From Marinicauda salina (GTDB taxonomy: Bacteria; Pseudomonadota; Alphaproteobacteria; Caulobacterales; Maricaulaceae): a stretch of 64,000 nucleotides of DNA. The stretch covers positions 248,001-312,000 of the forward strand of contig NZ_QEXV01000001.1 in assembly GCF_003122085.1 (NCBI RefSeq), in the 5' to 3' direction. Of the stretch, positions 1 to 7,031 are shown piece by piece. The notes under the pieces are model-generated. The model worked only from the letters and a program-made list of their open reading frames with translations, was not told where the DNA came from and made no database searches. The position numbers were made by a program, and so were the translations under genes. Position 1 is the first letter of the stretch. The number at the start of each line of letters is the position of its first letter.

Positions 1-73
1 CCCGCGGCGCGTTTGCGCGCGCCGACGCGGCTGATAGGGTTAACGCCTTCGCCATGTCGAGGGGGGATACGAC

Positions 74-679
74 ATGAATGGCGTCTTCACGGTCTCGGTC
101 CGCTGGCCGCAATTCCTGGCCGGCGTCGCGCTCACCGTCGCGCTGCTCAAGGCGACGGCCTACCTGCCGCCGCAATACTATTTCCAGTTCGTCTTTCTCT
201 GGGACGTCTTCAGCGGAAACCTCGCCGGCAGCCCGGTCGATCTCGCCGTCGCCATCGGGGTGCGCCTCGCCGTGCCGGCGATCGCGGGCTTCGCCGTCGG
301 ACTGATCTCGGGCCGCAACGGCGCGATGACCGCCGGGCTGGCCGCGGCGATGGGAACGGCCGTGCTGTGGTGGCCGGTCTTCTTCTTCTGGGATTTCTTC
401 CAGTCGGCGCCCTATGTCGAGATGCGATGGCTCTTCCTGGCCATGTACCTCGCCTACACGGCGAGCTACGGGCTGATCGCCTGGTGGGCCGCGGCGATCT
501 CGAGCGGCGTATGGCGGCTCTTCCCGTCCTCCGCAGAGGAGGAGGCGGGCGGGGTCCGCGCGGCCGGCTCCTTCCTGTCCTTCCTGCACCCGCGCGTGCT
601 GATCGCCGGGGTGGCGGCGAACCTGACGGCGAGCGGCGTGGCGAGCGGAATCCTCAATGTGGCCAACGGCGGCGGCTAG
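74..679 (+). CDS. Hypothetical polytopic membrane protein
   Basis: A 201-residue protein with about five hydrophobic segments (roughly residues 10-30, 55-78, 85-112, 118-142 and 172-190), so very probably an inner-membrane protein. The segment around residues 95-112 is rich in aromatic residues (tryptophan and phenylalanine). A purine-rich ribosome site (GGGGGG) lies just before the ATG. I do not recognise a family. The gene overlaps the next one by 23 bases in another frame, which suggests translational coupling of the two. Function unknown; high confidence that it is coding because hydrophobic periodicity and GC3 bias match neighbours. Confidence 0.75.
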   Translation: MNGVFTVSVRWPQFLAGVALTVALLKATAYLPPQYYFQFVFLWDVFSGNLAGSPVDLAVAIGVRLAVPAIAGFAVGLISGRNGAMTAGLAAAMGTAVLWWPVFFFWDFFQSAPYVEMRWLFLAMYLAYTASYGLIAWWAAAISSGVWRLFPSSAEEEAGGVRAAGSFLSFLHPRVLIAGVAANLTASGVASGILNVANGGG

Positions 680-1199
680 CCTCCTCGCCCTGGCGCAAGC
701 CGAAGCGGCCGATCCCGCGCAAGGGATCGACCGCATCGCCGAACGCCGCGCCGAGGCGATCCTGGCCGGCCCGATATGGGAAAGCCTCGCCGCCTGCCCC
801 GGCGCGCCCGATCCGCTCGCGCGCGCCCTCGTCGCCGTCGAGAGCGACGCCCGACCCGGTTGGGTCCGCGGCCTGGAGCTCGGCTGGGCGCGCGCGGTCA
901 TGAGAACGACCGGCGACGCCCCCGATCTCACTCTCGGCCCGGCGCAGATCCGCGTCTCCAAGGCCCGCGCGCTGCGTCCCGACCTCGACGACGACGCGCT
1001 TTTGGCCGCGCTTTCCGAGCCCTGCGCGGCGCTCGATCTCGCCGAGGACCTGCTCGATGCGGAGAACGCCGGCGATGAGGAAAGCGCTATCCGCGCCTGG
1101 CGGGGACTGGAGGATCAGCATCCGTCCCGCGACCGCCCCGGCGACCGGCTCTACGCCGCGATCGCGCTCAGGCTCGCGGCCGCCGCCTCACAGGAATGA
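657..1199 (+). CDS. Hypothetical secreted or periplasmic protein
   Basis: A 180-residue protein beginning with a short hydrophobic, signal-like stretch (residues 1-17, ending in an Ala-x-Ala type site), followed by a soluble alpha-helical body. No recognised family; the central part with a conserved-looking glutamate and a pattern resembling lysozyme-like folds is suggestive only. Its last residues (Ala-Ser-Gln-Glu) and stop codon lie inside the left copy of a 28-bp direct repeat, so the same C-terminal codons are also found at the end of the inserted downstream gene. In the ancestral order this gene would have converged with priA, the 3' ends overlapping by 12 bases. Confidence 0.7.
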   Translation: MWPTAAASLLALAQAEAADPAQGIDRIAERRAEAILAGPIWESLAACPGAPDPLARALVAVESDARPGWVRGLELGWARAVMRTTGDAPDLTLGPAQIRVSKARALRPDLDDDALLAALSEPCAALDLAEDLLDAENAGDEESAIRAWRGLEDQHPSRDRPGDRLYAAIALRLAAAASQE

Positions 1200-1208
1200 A
1201 TGCGGCTC
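1181..1208. repeat. Left 28-bp direct repeat flanking an insert (att-like)
   Basis: The 28 bases here are identical to 3076-3103; the match stops at the flanking base on both sides (C versus G on the left, A versus G on the right). The right copy is the native 3' end of priA. This is what a site-specific insertion that duplicates its target core leaves behind. Confidence 0.9.
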
Positions 1209-1306
1209 AGCAAGGTGCTTAGGATGCCGATGGAGGTAACCCGCGGTTGCGGTCGCGACGGAACGCTGTTTACTCGTTTCAGTTGCAGCAGGTTCGGCGA
1301 ATTTGA

Positions 1307-3094
1307 ATGTTTGAAGAATGGTTTTCCGCTACCCCCAGCGCTGACGAGAAGCCGTGGGAGGAGTGGTTTGAGGGGATAAGTTCTGCAGACACTTATCCCT
1401 ATGCATCCGCCATTCCGGATGAGGCTGGTCTATTCGGAGATGGGCTCAAGGCGCTGCTACTGATTCATTTCCGGCCTAACGAGAACCCACCATTTGGCCC
1501 AATGATGGTTATGGAGGGGAAACGCACACCTGACGTGTGCGACATTCCCAAAGATCAGTGCCCAACGCTCGTGCAGCTCGCGGGGCGAATTGATGCCGCG
1601 GCTCCAAGAACGAGGCTTTCAGACCTAGCTTGGGAAGCAGACAAGTCCATTCGCGAAGCCGCTGAGCAGGCAGTTGCTGGCTATCTAGAAATCATCGACG
1701 CTGTCCTAGATGGCCGACTAGCGCACGCGCATTCCGACAGAGGGATAACCTTTCAAACCTGCGGCTTCGTCCGACGAGCGGCGACGATCAGTAGGCAAAT
1801 CGGGGACGATGAGGTTCTCGCCGAGGTCAGATCCCGCGCTGATAAGACCTTCGAAGCGGCACTCTCAAAGGGATCAGCAATCACGCACGCCCTTGCCCTA
1901 GGAACAAACCTAGGCCTTCTGACAAATCTCACTGAACGAGCCGAGGCAACGCTCGAGGCCACTGAGGGAGCCGACGACTTATTTACTGCTAGGGACTATT
2001 GCGTCGCAGCACGACAGGCATTTGCGCGCTCAGAAGATAATGAAAAGGAAACACAAGCAGCCCTCAAAGCTAGCAGCATTTCCGAGCAAATTGCTCGTAC
2101 ATCGACCTCAGCGATGTTCGCGAGCATGTGGCTTCAAACGGCGCTAGATGATTTACAAGGGATTCGTGACCAGAAGAATAGAAAAACTGAGCTATATAAA
2201 AAGCTGATAATTGCTCAAGAAGATTCAATGGAAGAATTTGCTTCTATTGGCGGAAAAACCGATATAACTGAACTTGTTGAGACAACCCGGGACGGACTTA
2301 GCGGCCTCTCCGGAGATGAATTTCTATTAGCATTATTTTCTATAACAAAACCGATATCTATAGAGCATCTTCATGAAGAAGCAAAAAAACAAGCAGCTCA
2401 ATTTCCTCTTGCCACAATTTTCACACCTGAAATTGTAGATGACTCAGGTCGTGTAATCGCCAAACAACCCTCGAAAGATCATCCATCCGGAATACCCACT
2501 GAACTATTACACTCTGTATTCAGATACATGGCCCTCAACTATAATGTTGTTGCTGCTGGGCAAATAAATATAGCAAGACAAATTGCAGCCGCGTCTGAAA
2601 TTGTTTATAGAACAGATATTGATTCACTTATTAAAAGCTCACCGTTTATACCATCAATTCATAGGTATAAGTTTGTACTAGCGTTAAAGTATTTTATGTC
2701 TGGCGAAGATTTAATATCAGGAGGCCTTATTTTGCCATGTTTCGAAGATTGTTTGCGTCATATCCTTCGATCACAGGGGATCGAAACTTCAAAGCGTCAT
2801 TCTGATGGCACTCAGAAACTCGCCACATTGTCGAAGGTTATTGACCATTATCGAGATGCCCTAGAAAGAACTTTTGGTGTTGACTGGGTCTTCGAAGCGG
2901 AAGCGCTATTCGCTAATCCATTGGGGCAGCGGCTTCGACACGATTGGGCGCACGGCCGCGTGTCAGATGGTGCCGCTTATTCAAACCAATTCACATACGC
3001 AAATTGGTTCATACTCCGAGCAGCCCTCCTTCCAACACTCGTAAATCGCGTTCAGAGCGAGGCGGTGGATGAGGGCGCCGCCTCACAGGAATGA
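1307..3094 (+). CDS. DUF4209-like protein with HEPN-type motif, cargo of an insert
   Basis: A 595-residue, mostly helical, soluble protein without signal peptide or membrane segments. Near the C-terminus (about residues 543-549) it has Arg-His-Asp-Trp-Ala-His-Gly, which fits the RNxxxHG-type motif described for DUF4209 and also the R-x4-H pattern of HEPN domains, many of which are RNases in toxin and antiphage systems. The domain assignment rests on this motif and on length, so it is tentative. Base composition and codon use are much AT-richer than all neighbours, indicating horizontal transfer. The stop codon and last residues come from the flanking direct repeat. The N-terminal part contains a repeated Glu-Glu-Trp-Phe pattern. 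An antiphage role is an inference only. Confidence 0.75.
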   Translation: MFEEWFSATPSADEKPWEEWFEGISSADTYPYASAIPDEAGLFGDGLKALLLIHFRPNENPPFGPMMVMEGKRTPDVCDIPKDQCPTLVQLAGRIDAAAPRTRLSDLAWEADKSIREAAEQAVAGYLEIIDAVLDGRLAHAHSDRGITFQTCGFVRRAATISRQIGDDEVLAEVRSRADKTFEAALSKGSAITHALALGTNLGLLTNLTERAEATLEATEGADDLFTARDYCVAARQAFARSEDNEKETQAALKASSISEQIARTSTSAMFASMWLQTALDDLQGIRDQKNRKTELYKKLIIAQEDSMEEFASIGGKTDITELVETTRDGLSGLSGDEFLLALFSITKPISIEHLHEEAKKQAAQFPLATIFTPEIVDDSGRVIAKQPSKDHPSGIPTELLHSVFRYMALNYNVVAAGQINIARQIAAASEIVYRTDIDSLIKSSPFIPSIHRYKFVLALKYFMSGEDLISGGLILPCFEDCLRHILRSQGIETSKRHSDGTQKLATLSKVIDHYRDALERTFGVDWVFEAEALFANPLGQRLRHDWAHGRVSDGAAYSNQFTYANWFILRAALLPTLVNRVQSEAVDEGAASQE

Positions 3095-3103
3095 ATGCGG
3101 CTC
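3076..3103. repeat. Right 28-bp direct repeat, overlapping priA 3' end
   Basis: Identical to 1181-1208. It contains the priA stop codon and the last codons of priA (minus strand) and at the same time the final residues and stop codon of the inserted gene (plus strand). As priA runs through this copy into unique priA sequence, this is the copy attached to the native target. Confidence 0.9.
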
Positions 3104-5263
3104 GATGTCGATGCTGGCGCGGATGCTGGACGGGGTTTTGAAGCGCTCCGCCCAGGCGCGCATATAGGCCGAGACGTCGACCTGGCGGTCGGCCTGGACG
3201 AGGAAGCGCCGCCGCCAGCGTCCGCGCACCACGCCCAGCGGCGGCTCGGCCGGGCCGAACACCTCCACGCCCTCGGCCAGCGGGGCGGCGGCGGCGATCT
3301 CCTTCGCTGCGCGGTCGAGCGTGGCGGGATCCGGCCCCGACAGGATCAGGGCTGCGAGCCGGCCGAAGGGCGGCAGATTGAGCTGCTCGCGCATGAAGCG
3401 CTCGGCGTCGAGGAAGGCCTCGCGGTCGCCGGCGACGAGGGCGGCGATCGCCTCGTGCTCGGGCTGGTGGGTCTGCAAGAGCGCGCGGCCCGGCCGGTCG
3501 GCGCGGCCCGCCCGGCCCGACGCCTGGACGAGCGTCTGGAAGGTCCGCTCGCCGGCGCGCAGATCGCCCCCGGCCAGGCCGAGATCGGCGTCGACGACGC
3601 CGACCAGCGTCAGGCCCGGAAAGTTGTGGCCCTTGGCCGCGACCTGGGTGCCCACGAGGATGTCGATCTCGCCGGCCTCCATGCGTTCGACCAGCGCGCG
3701 CACCGCGTCGGGTCCCTGGGCGGTGTCCGACGAGAACACCTCGACGACCGCGTCGGGAAAGCGCCGGCGGGCCTCCTCGGCGACGCGCTCCACGCCGGGC
3801 CCCACCCCGGTGAGGCTGTCCTCGGCGCCGCACTCGGGACAGGTCTTCGGCTTGGGCATGGAGAAGCCCGTGACGTGGCAGACGAGCCGGCCGGAATAGC
3901 GATGCTCGACCAGCCAGCGATCGGCCTCCGGGCTCTTGAGCTTGTGGCCGCAGGCCTTGCACAGCACCAGCGGCGCGAAACCGCGGCGATTGAGATAGAG
4001 CAGGACCTGCTCGCCGCGTTCGAGCGTGTCGCCCATCGCCGCGACCAGCGGTTCGGACAGCCAGTCGCCCTTTTCCGGCGGGAATTCGCGCAGGTCGATG
4101 GTGTCGATCTCGGGCAGAACGGCGACGCCGGCGCGCGCGGGCAGGCGGATATGGACGTAGCGGCCGGCCTCGGCGTTGACGAGGCTCTCCAGCGAGGGCG
4201 TGGCGCTGGCCAGGATGGCGAGCGCGCCCTCGAGCTTGGCCCGCGCCACGGCGAGATCGCGGGCGTGATAGGCCAGTCCCTCGTCCTGCTTGTAGGTCGG
4301 ATCGTGCTCCTCGTCGACGACGATGCAGCGCAGGTTCGAAAACGGCAGGAACAGCGCCGAGCGCGCCCCGGCGACGATGCGCGCCCGGCCGGTCGCGACC
4401 TCGCGCCAGGTCCGCCGCCGCGCCTTGTCGCCGATGCCGGAGTGCCATTGCGCGGGCCGCGCGCCGAAGCGCTCCTCGAAGCGGTCCATCACCGCCTGGG
4501 TGAGCGCGATCTCGGGCAGCAGGACGAGGATCTGCGCCTCGGGTTCGCGGCGCAGCAGCTCGGCGATCGCCTCGAAATAGACCTCGGTCTTGCCCGAGCC
4601 GGTCACGCCGTCGAGCAGCGCGGCCTGGAAGCCGCCCGCCGAGACGAGCCGCCTGAGCGTCACCGCGGCGGCCTCCTGGGTGTCGCTGAGCGCCACGCCC
4701 TCGCGGTTGGGGTCGGGGGCGTCGAAGGGCGGATCGAGGGGGACGTCCTCTGCGGCGAGCGCGCCGAGCTCGGCCAGCCCCTTGACCACCGAGGCCGACA
4801 CGCCGGCGGCGCGCGCCAGCGCGGCCGCCGTCATCGGCGCCTCCGCCGCGGCGGCGAGCACGGCCTCGCGGGCGGGCGTCATCCGGCCGGGCGTCGCGCC
4901 GGTCGGGCGATAGACGGTCTCCACGGGCGAGGGACGCAGCGCGGCGGGGCTTCTCAGCACCGATCGCAGCACCACGCCGGGCGGCTCGACGAGATAGCGC
5001 GCCGCCCAGTCGACGAAGGTCCGCACGCCGTCGGCCAGGCGCGGACCCCCGGTCGCCGCCTCGATCTCCTTTAGTTGGCGTGACCCGTCGTCTTCGCCGA
5101 GGCGCCAGACGACGCCGGGGACCGAGCGTCCGCCCAGCGGCGCGATCACGTGATCGCCCGGCGCCAGCCGCATCCCCTCGGGGATCGCGTAGTCGAACGG
5201 CTCCGGCAGCGGCAGCGGGAACAGGACCGAGGCGGTCGGACGGGGTCGGTCGGCGGCGGTCAC
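3083..5263 (-). CDS. priA: Primosomal protein N' (replication restart helicase PriA)
   Basis: PriA is the superfamily 2 DNA helicase that recognises stalled forks and reloads DnaB. Visible are the N-terminal DNA-binding domain, Walker A (Gly-Ser-Gly-Lys-Thr near residue 221), the DEEH box (near 316), and the zinc region (about 433-474) followed by helicase motifs with a GTQ-x-x-AKGH segment. I chose the GTG at 5261-5263, giving 726 residues, close to the 732 of E. coli; a TTG start 18 codons upstream is possible. Of the eight zinc cysteines of E. coli PriA, only five are kept: the first and last pairs are intact, the second pair is lost and one of the third pair is threonine. The 3' end lies in the right direct repeat of the upstream insert. 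Confidence 0.95.
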   Translation of the reverse strand: MTAADRPRPTASVLFPLPLPEPFDYAIPEGMRLAPGDHVIAPLGGRSVPGVVWRLGEDDGSRQLKEIEAATGGPRLADGVRTFVDWAARYLVEPPGVVLRSVLRSPAALRPSPVETVYRPTGATPGRMTPAREAVLAAAAEAPMTAAALARAAGVSASVVKGLAELGALAAEDVPLDPPFDAPDPNREGVALSDTQEAAAVTLRRLVSAGGFQAALLDGVTGSGKTEVYFEAIAELLRREPEAQILVLLPEIALTQAVMDRFEERFGARPAQWHSGIGDKARRRTWREVATGRARIVAGARSALFLPFSNLRCIVVDEEHDPTYKQDEGLAYHARDLAVARAKLEGALAILASATPSLESLVNAEAGRYVHIRLPARAGVAVLPEIDTIDLREFPPEKGDWLSEPLVAAMGDTLERGEQVLLYLNRRGFAPLVLCKACGHKLKSPEADRWLVEHRYSGRLVCHVTGFSMPKPKTCPECGAEDSLTGVGPGVERVAEEARRRFPDAVVEVFSSDTAQGPDAVRALVERMEAGEIDILVGTQVAAKGHNFPGLTLVGVVDADLGLAGGDLRAGERTFQTLVQASGRAGRADRPGRALLQTHQPEHEAIAALVAGDREAFLDAERFMREQLNLPPFGRLAALILSGPDPATLDRAAKEIAAAAPLAEGVEVFGPAEPPLGVVRGRWRRRFLVQADRQVDVSAYMRAWAERFKTPSSIRASIDIEPHSFL

Positions 5264-5391
5264 GGGGCGGGATCGGCTCCTGGCGAGGGACGCGAGCCTA
5301 GCAGGCGAATCGGTCAATCGCCGGTGGTTAACGCATTAACAAATCTGTTCTGCGATGAAGGACGCGTCTTTTCCACCGGAGCCTTCCGCGC

Positions 5392-6051
5392 ATGACCGAC
5401 ACCTCCGCTTCCGAACCCGCGCCGCTGCGCCTCGTCGATCCCGCCGCCGTCGCCGACGAGGGCGACCCCTCGCTCGCGATTCCCGAAGAGGACGCCGGAG
5501 CCGACGCCGTCATCGATCTGCACGCCGCCGCGCGCGGCCGGCTGGAAGCCGAGATCGGCCGGCTGAAGGCGACCAACGAGGCGCTGGTCTCGCTGGCCAA
5601 GTCCAATCTCGCCGCCCAGGCCCAGACCCACGCCGCCGTGCTGGCGCTGTTCGAGGCCGAAACGCTGGCCGCGCTGGACCGCAAGCTCGCCGGCCGCATC
5701 GCCGAGACGCTCGGCGTCGAGACGGTGCGCGTCTTCATCGAGGGCCATGCGCCGCTGAAATCGGCCGAGGCCGTGCTCGGCGCGGCGCCGGAGCTCGTCG
5801 GCGCCCTGCTCGGCGATCACGCCGAGCGGCTGGGCCCGGTCGACCGCCGCTTCGCCGACGCGCTCTACGGCCCGCAGGCCGCCCGCATCGAATCCGAGGC
5901 GCTCGCCCGGCTCGAGATCGCCGGACACGAGGGCGTGCTCTGCCTCGGCGCGCGCGAGCGCAGCGCCTTCCAGGCCGACCAGGGCGCGGACCTGCTGCAC
6001 TTCCTGGCCCGCGCCGTCGAGCGCCGGATCACGCCATGGCTGCGGAGCTGA
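5392..6051 (+). CDS. DUF484 family protein
   Basis: A 219-residue protein with an N-terminal coiled-coil-like stretch (about residues 45-75, with a Leu-Glu-Ala-Glu-Ile pattern) followed by a GAF-like domain, the usual organisation of DUF484. Biochemical role unknown. The gene is followed immediately by xerC, whose start codon lies 16 bases before this gene's stop; the DUF484-xerC pairing is common in proteobacteria, which supports both calls. It is transcribed divergently from priA across a 128-bp gap that contains the inverted repeat GTTAACGCATTAAC (5327-5340). Confidence 0.88.
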   Translation: MTDTSASEPAPLRLVDPAAVADEGDPSLAIPEEDAGADAVIDLHAAARGRLEAEIGRLKATNEALVSLAKSNLAAQAQTHAAVLALFEAETLAALDRKLAGRIAETLGVETVRVFIEGHAPLKSAEAVLGAAPELVGALLGDHAERLGPVDRRFADALYGPQAARIESEALARLEIAGHEGVLCLGARERSAFQADQGADLLHFLARAVERRITPWLRS

Positions 6052-6995
6052 ACGCGCCCGATCCGACAACGGACATCGCCGCCGACGCGGCGATCGCAAG
6101 CTTTCTCGCCCATCTGTCCGGGGAACGCCGGCTGAGCCCGCGCACGGTCGAGGCCTATGGCCGCGATCTCTCCGGGCTCGCCGAGTTCCTGACCGGCCAT
6201 CTCGGCGCGCGCCCGCGGCTGGCCGATCTCGCCGGGCTGGAAAGCGCCGACTGGCGCGCCTGGCTCGCCGACCGGCGCCGCGACGGCGTCGGCGCCCGCA
6301 CCCTGCAGCGCGGCCTGTCGGCGGTGCGCAGCTTCTTCGCCTACGCCCGCCGGCGCTGGGGCGTGGAGAACGCCGCGCTCGGCCTGGTCGAGGCGCCAAA
6401 AGCCCCGCGCCGCGCGCCGCGCCCGGTGAGCGAACCCGCCGCGAAGGCGCTGCTCGCCGACGTGCTCGAAGCCGACGGACCGGAATGGACGCGCGCCCGC
6501 GACGCCGCGGTGCTGTCCCTGCTCTATGGCTGCGGGCTCAGGATCTCCGAGGCGCTGGCGCTCACCGGCGCGGACCATCCCCTGCCCGAGACGCTGAGGA
6601 TCGCCGGTAAGGGCGGCAAGACGCGCATCGCCCCGGTGCTGCCCGCCGTCCGCGACGCCGTGGAGCGCTATGCGGCCGCCTGCCCGTTCGACCTGGCCCG
6701 CGACGAACCGCTCTTCCGCGGCGCGCGCGGCGGGGCGCTCGGACCGCGCGCGGTGCAGAAGACGATGGAGCACCTGCGTTCGCGGCTTGGCCTCGCCCCG
6801 AGCGCGACGCCGCACGCCCTGCGCCACGCCTTCGCGACGCACCTGCTCGCCCATGGCGGCGATCTCAGGACCATCCAGGAGCTGCTCGGCCACGCCTCGC
6901 TGTCGACGACGCAGCTCTACGCCGATGTCGAGGCGAGCCGGCTGATGACGATCCACGCCGCCACGCACCCCCGCGCGCGAAAACGGCGCGGCTGA
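6036..6995 (+). CDS. xerC: Tyrosine recombinase XerC (chromosome dimer resolution)
   Basis: A 319-residue tyrosine recombinase that acts with XerD at dif to resolve chromosome dimers. An N-terminal SAM-like core-binding domain (residues about 15-110) is followed by the catalytic domain with Arg (~168, in GLRISEAL), Lys (~192, in GKGGKTR), His-x-x-Arg (~262), His (~285, in LLGHASL) and nucleophile Tyr (~294, in QLYADV). The ATG at 6036 was chosen because it overlaps the DUF484 gene by 16 bases, as expected for a coupled pair, and gives family length. It is a housekeeping gene here and no island adjoins it directly. XerD would be a close alternative, but the DUF484 context favours XerC. Confidence 0.9.
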   Translation: MAAELNAPDPTTDIAADAAIASFLAHLSGERRLSPRTVEAYGRDLSGLAEFLTGHLGARPRLADLAGLESADWRAWLADRRRDGVGARTLQRGLSAVRSFFAYARRRWGVENAALGLVEAPKAPRRAPRPVSEPAAKALLADVLEADGPEWTRARDAAVLSLLYGCGLRISEALALTGADHPLPETLRIAGKGGKTRIAPVLPAVRDAVERYAAACPFDLARDEPLFRGARGGALGPRAVQKTMEHLRSRLGLAPSATPHALRHAFATHLLAHGGDLRTIQELLGHASLSTTQLYADVEASRLMTIHAATHPRARKRRG

Positions 6996-7007
6996 GCGCC
7001 GCGCCGT
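6983..7007. terminator. Hairpin at the end of xerC
   Basis: A perfect 10-bp stem (ACGGCGCGGC paired with GCCGCGCCGT, 5-base loop) spans the xerC stop codon and lies between convergent genes. No T-tract follows, so termination is inferred from position and stem strength only. Confidence 0.45.
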
Positions 7008-7031
7008 CTCCGTCACGGAAGTCGCGAAGGC

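Larger units (their letters stand above)
1209..3103 (+). mobile_element. Putative 1.9-kb non-autonomous insertion at the priA 3' end
   Basis: The segment between the left repeat and the end of the right repeat is 1,895 bases long and holds a single gene on the + strand. Its interior is clearly AT-richer than the chromosome: the 60 bases at 2221-2280 contain only 21 G or C. Removing one repeat and the interior would restore two convergent genes (the 657-1199 gene and priA) with intact ends. No integrase, transposase or inverted terminal repeat is visible, so the element would need recombination functions in trans, or it is the remnant of a larger one. A gene gained by homologous exchange is the alternative. 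Confidence 0.65.

Noticed and set aside
3095-5074. Long + strand frame opposite priA (and similar ones opposite sdhA, acnA, sucA, sucB)
   Set aside because: High GC leaves long antisense frames open; these show low-complexity Arg/Gly/Ala protein with no family features, while the opposite strand has clear enzymes.
5327-5340. GTTAACGCATTAAC as a CtrA site in the priA/DUF484 gap
   Set aside because: CtrA sites have TTAA-N7-TTAA spacing; here the two TTAA units are 4 bases apart, so I list the repeat without a regulator.
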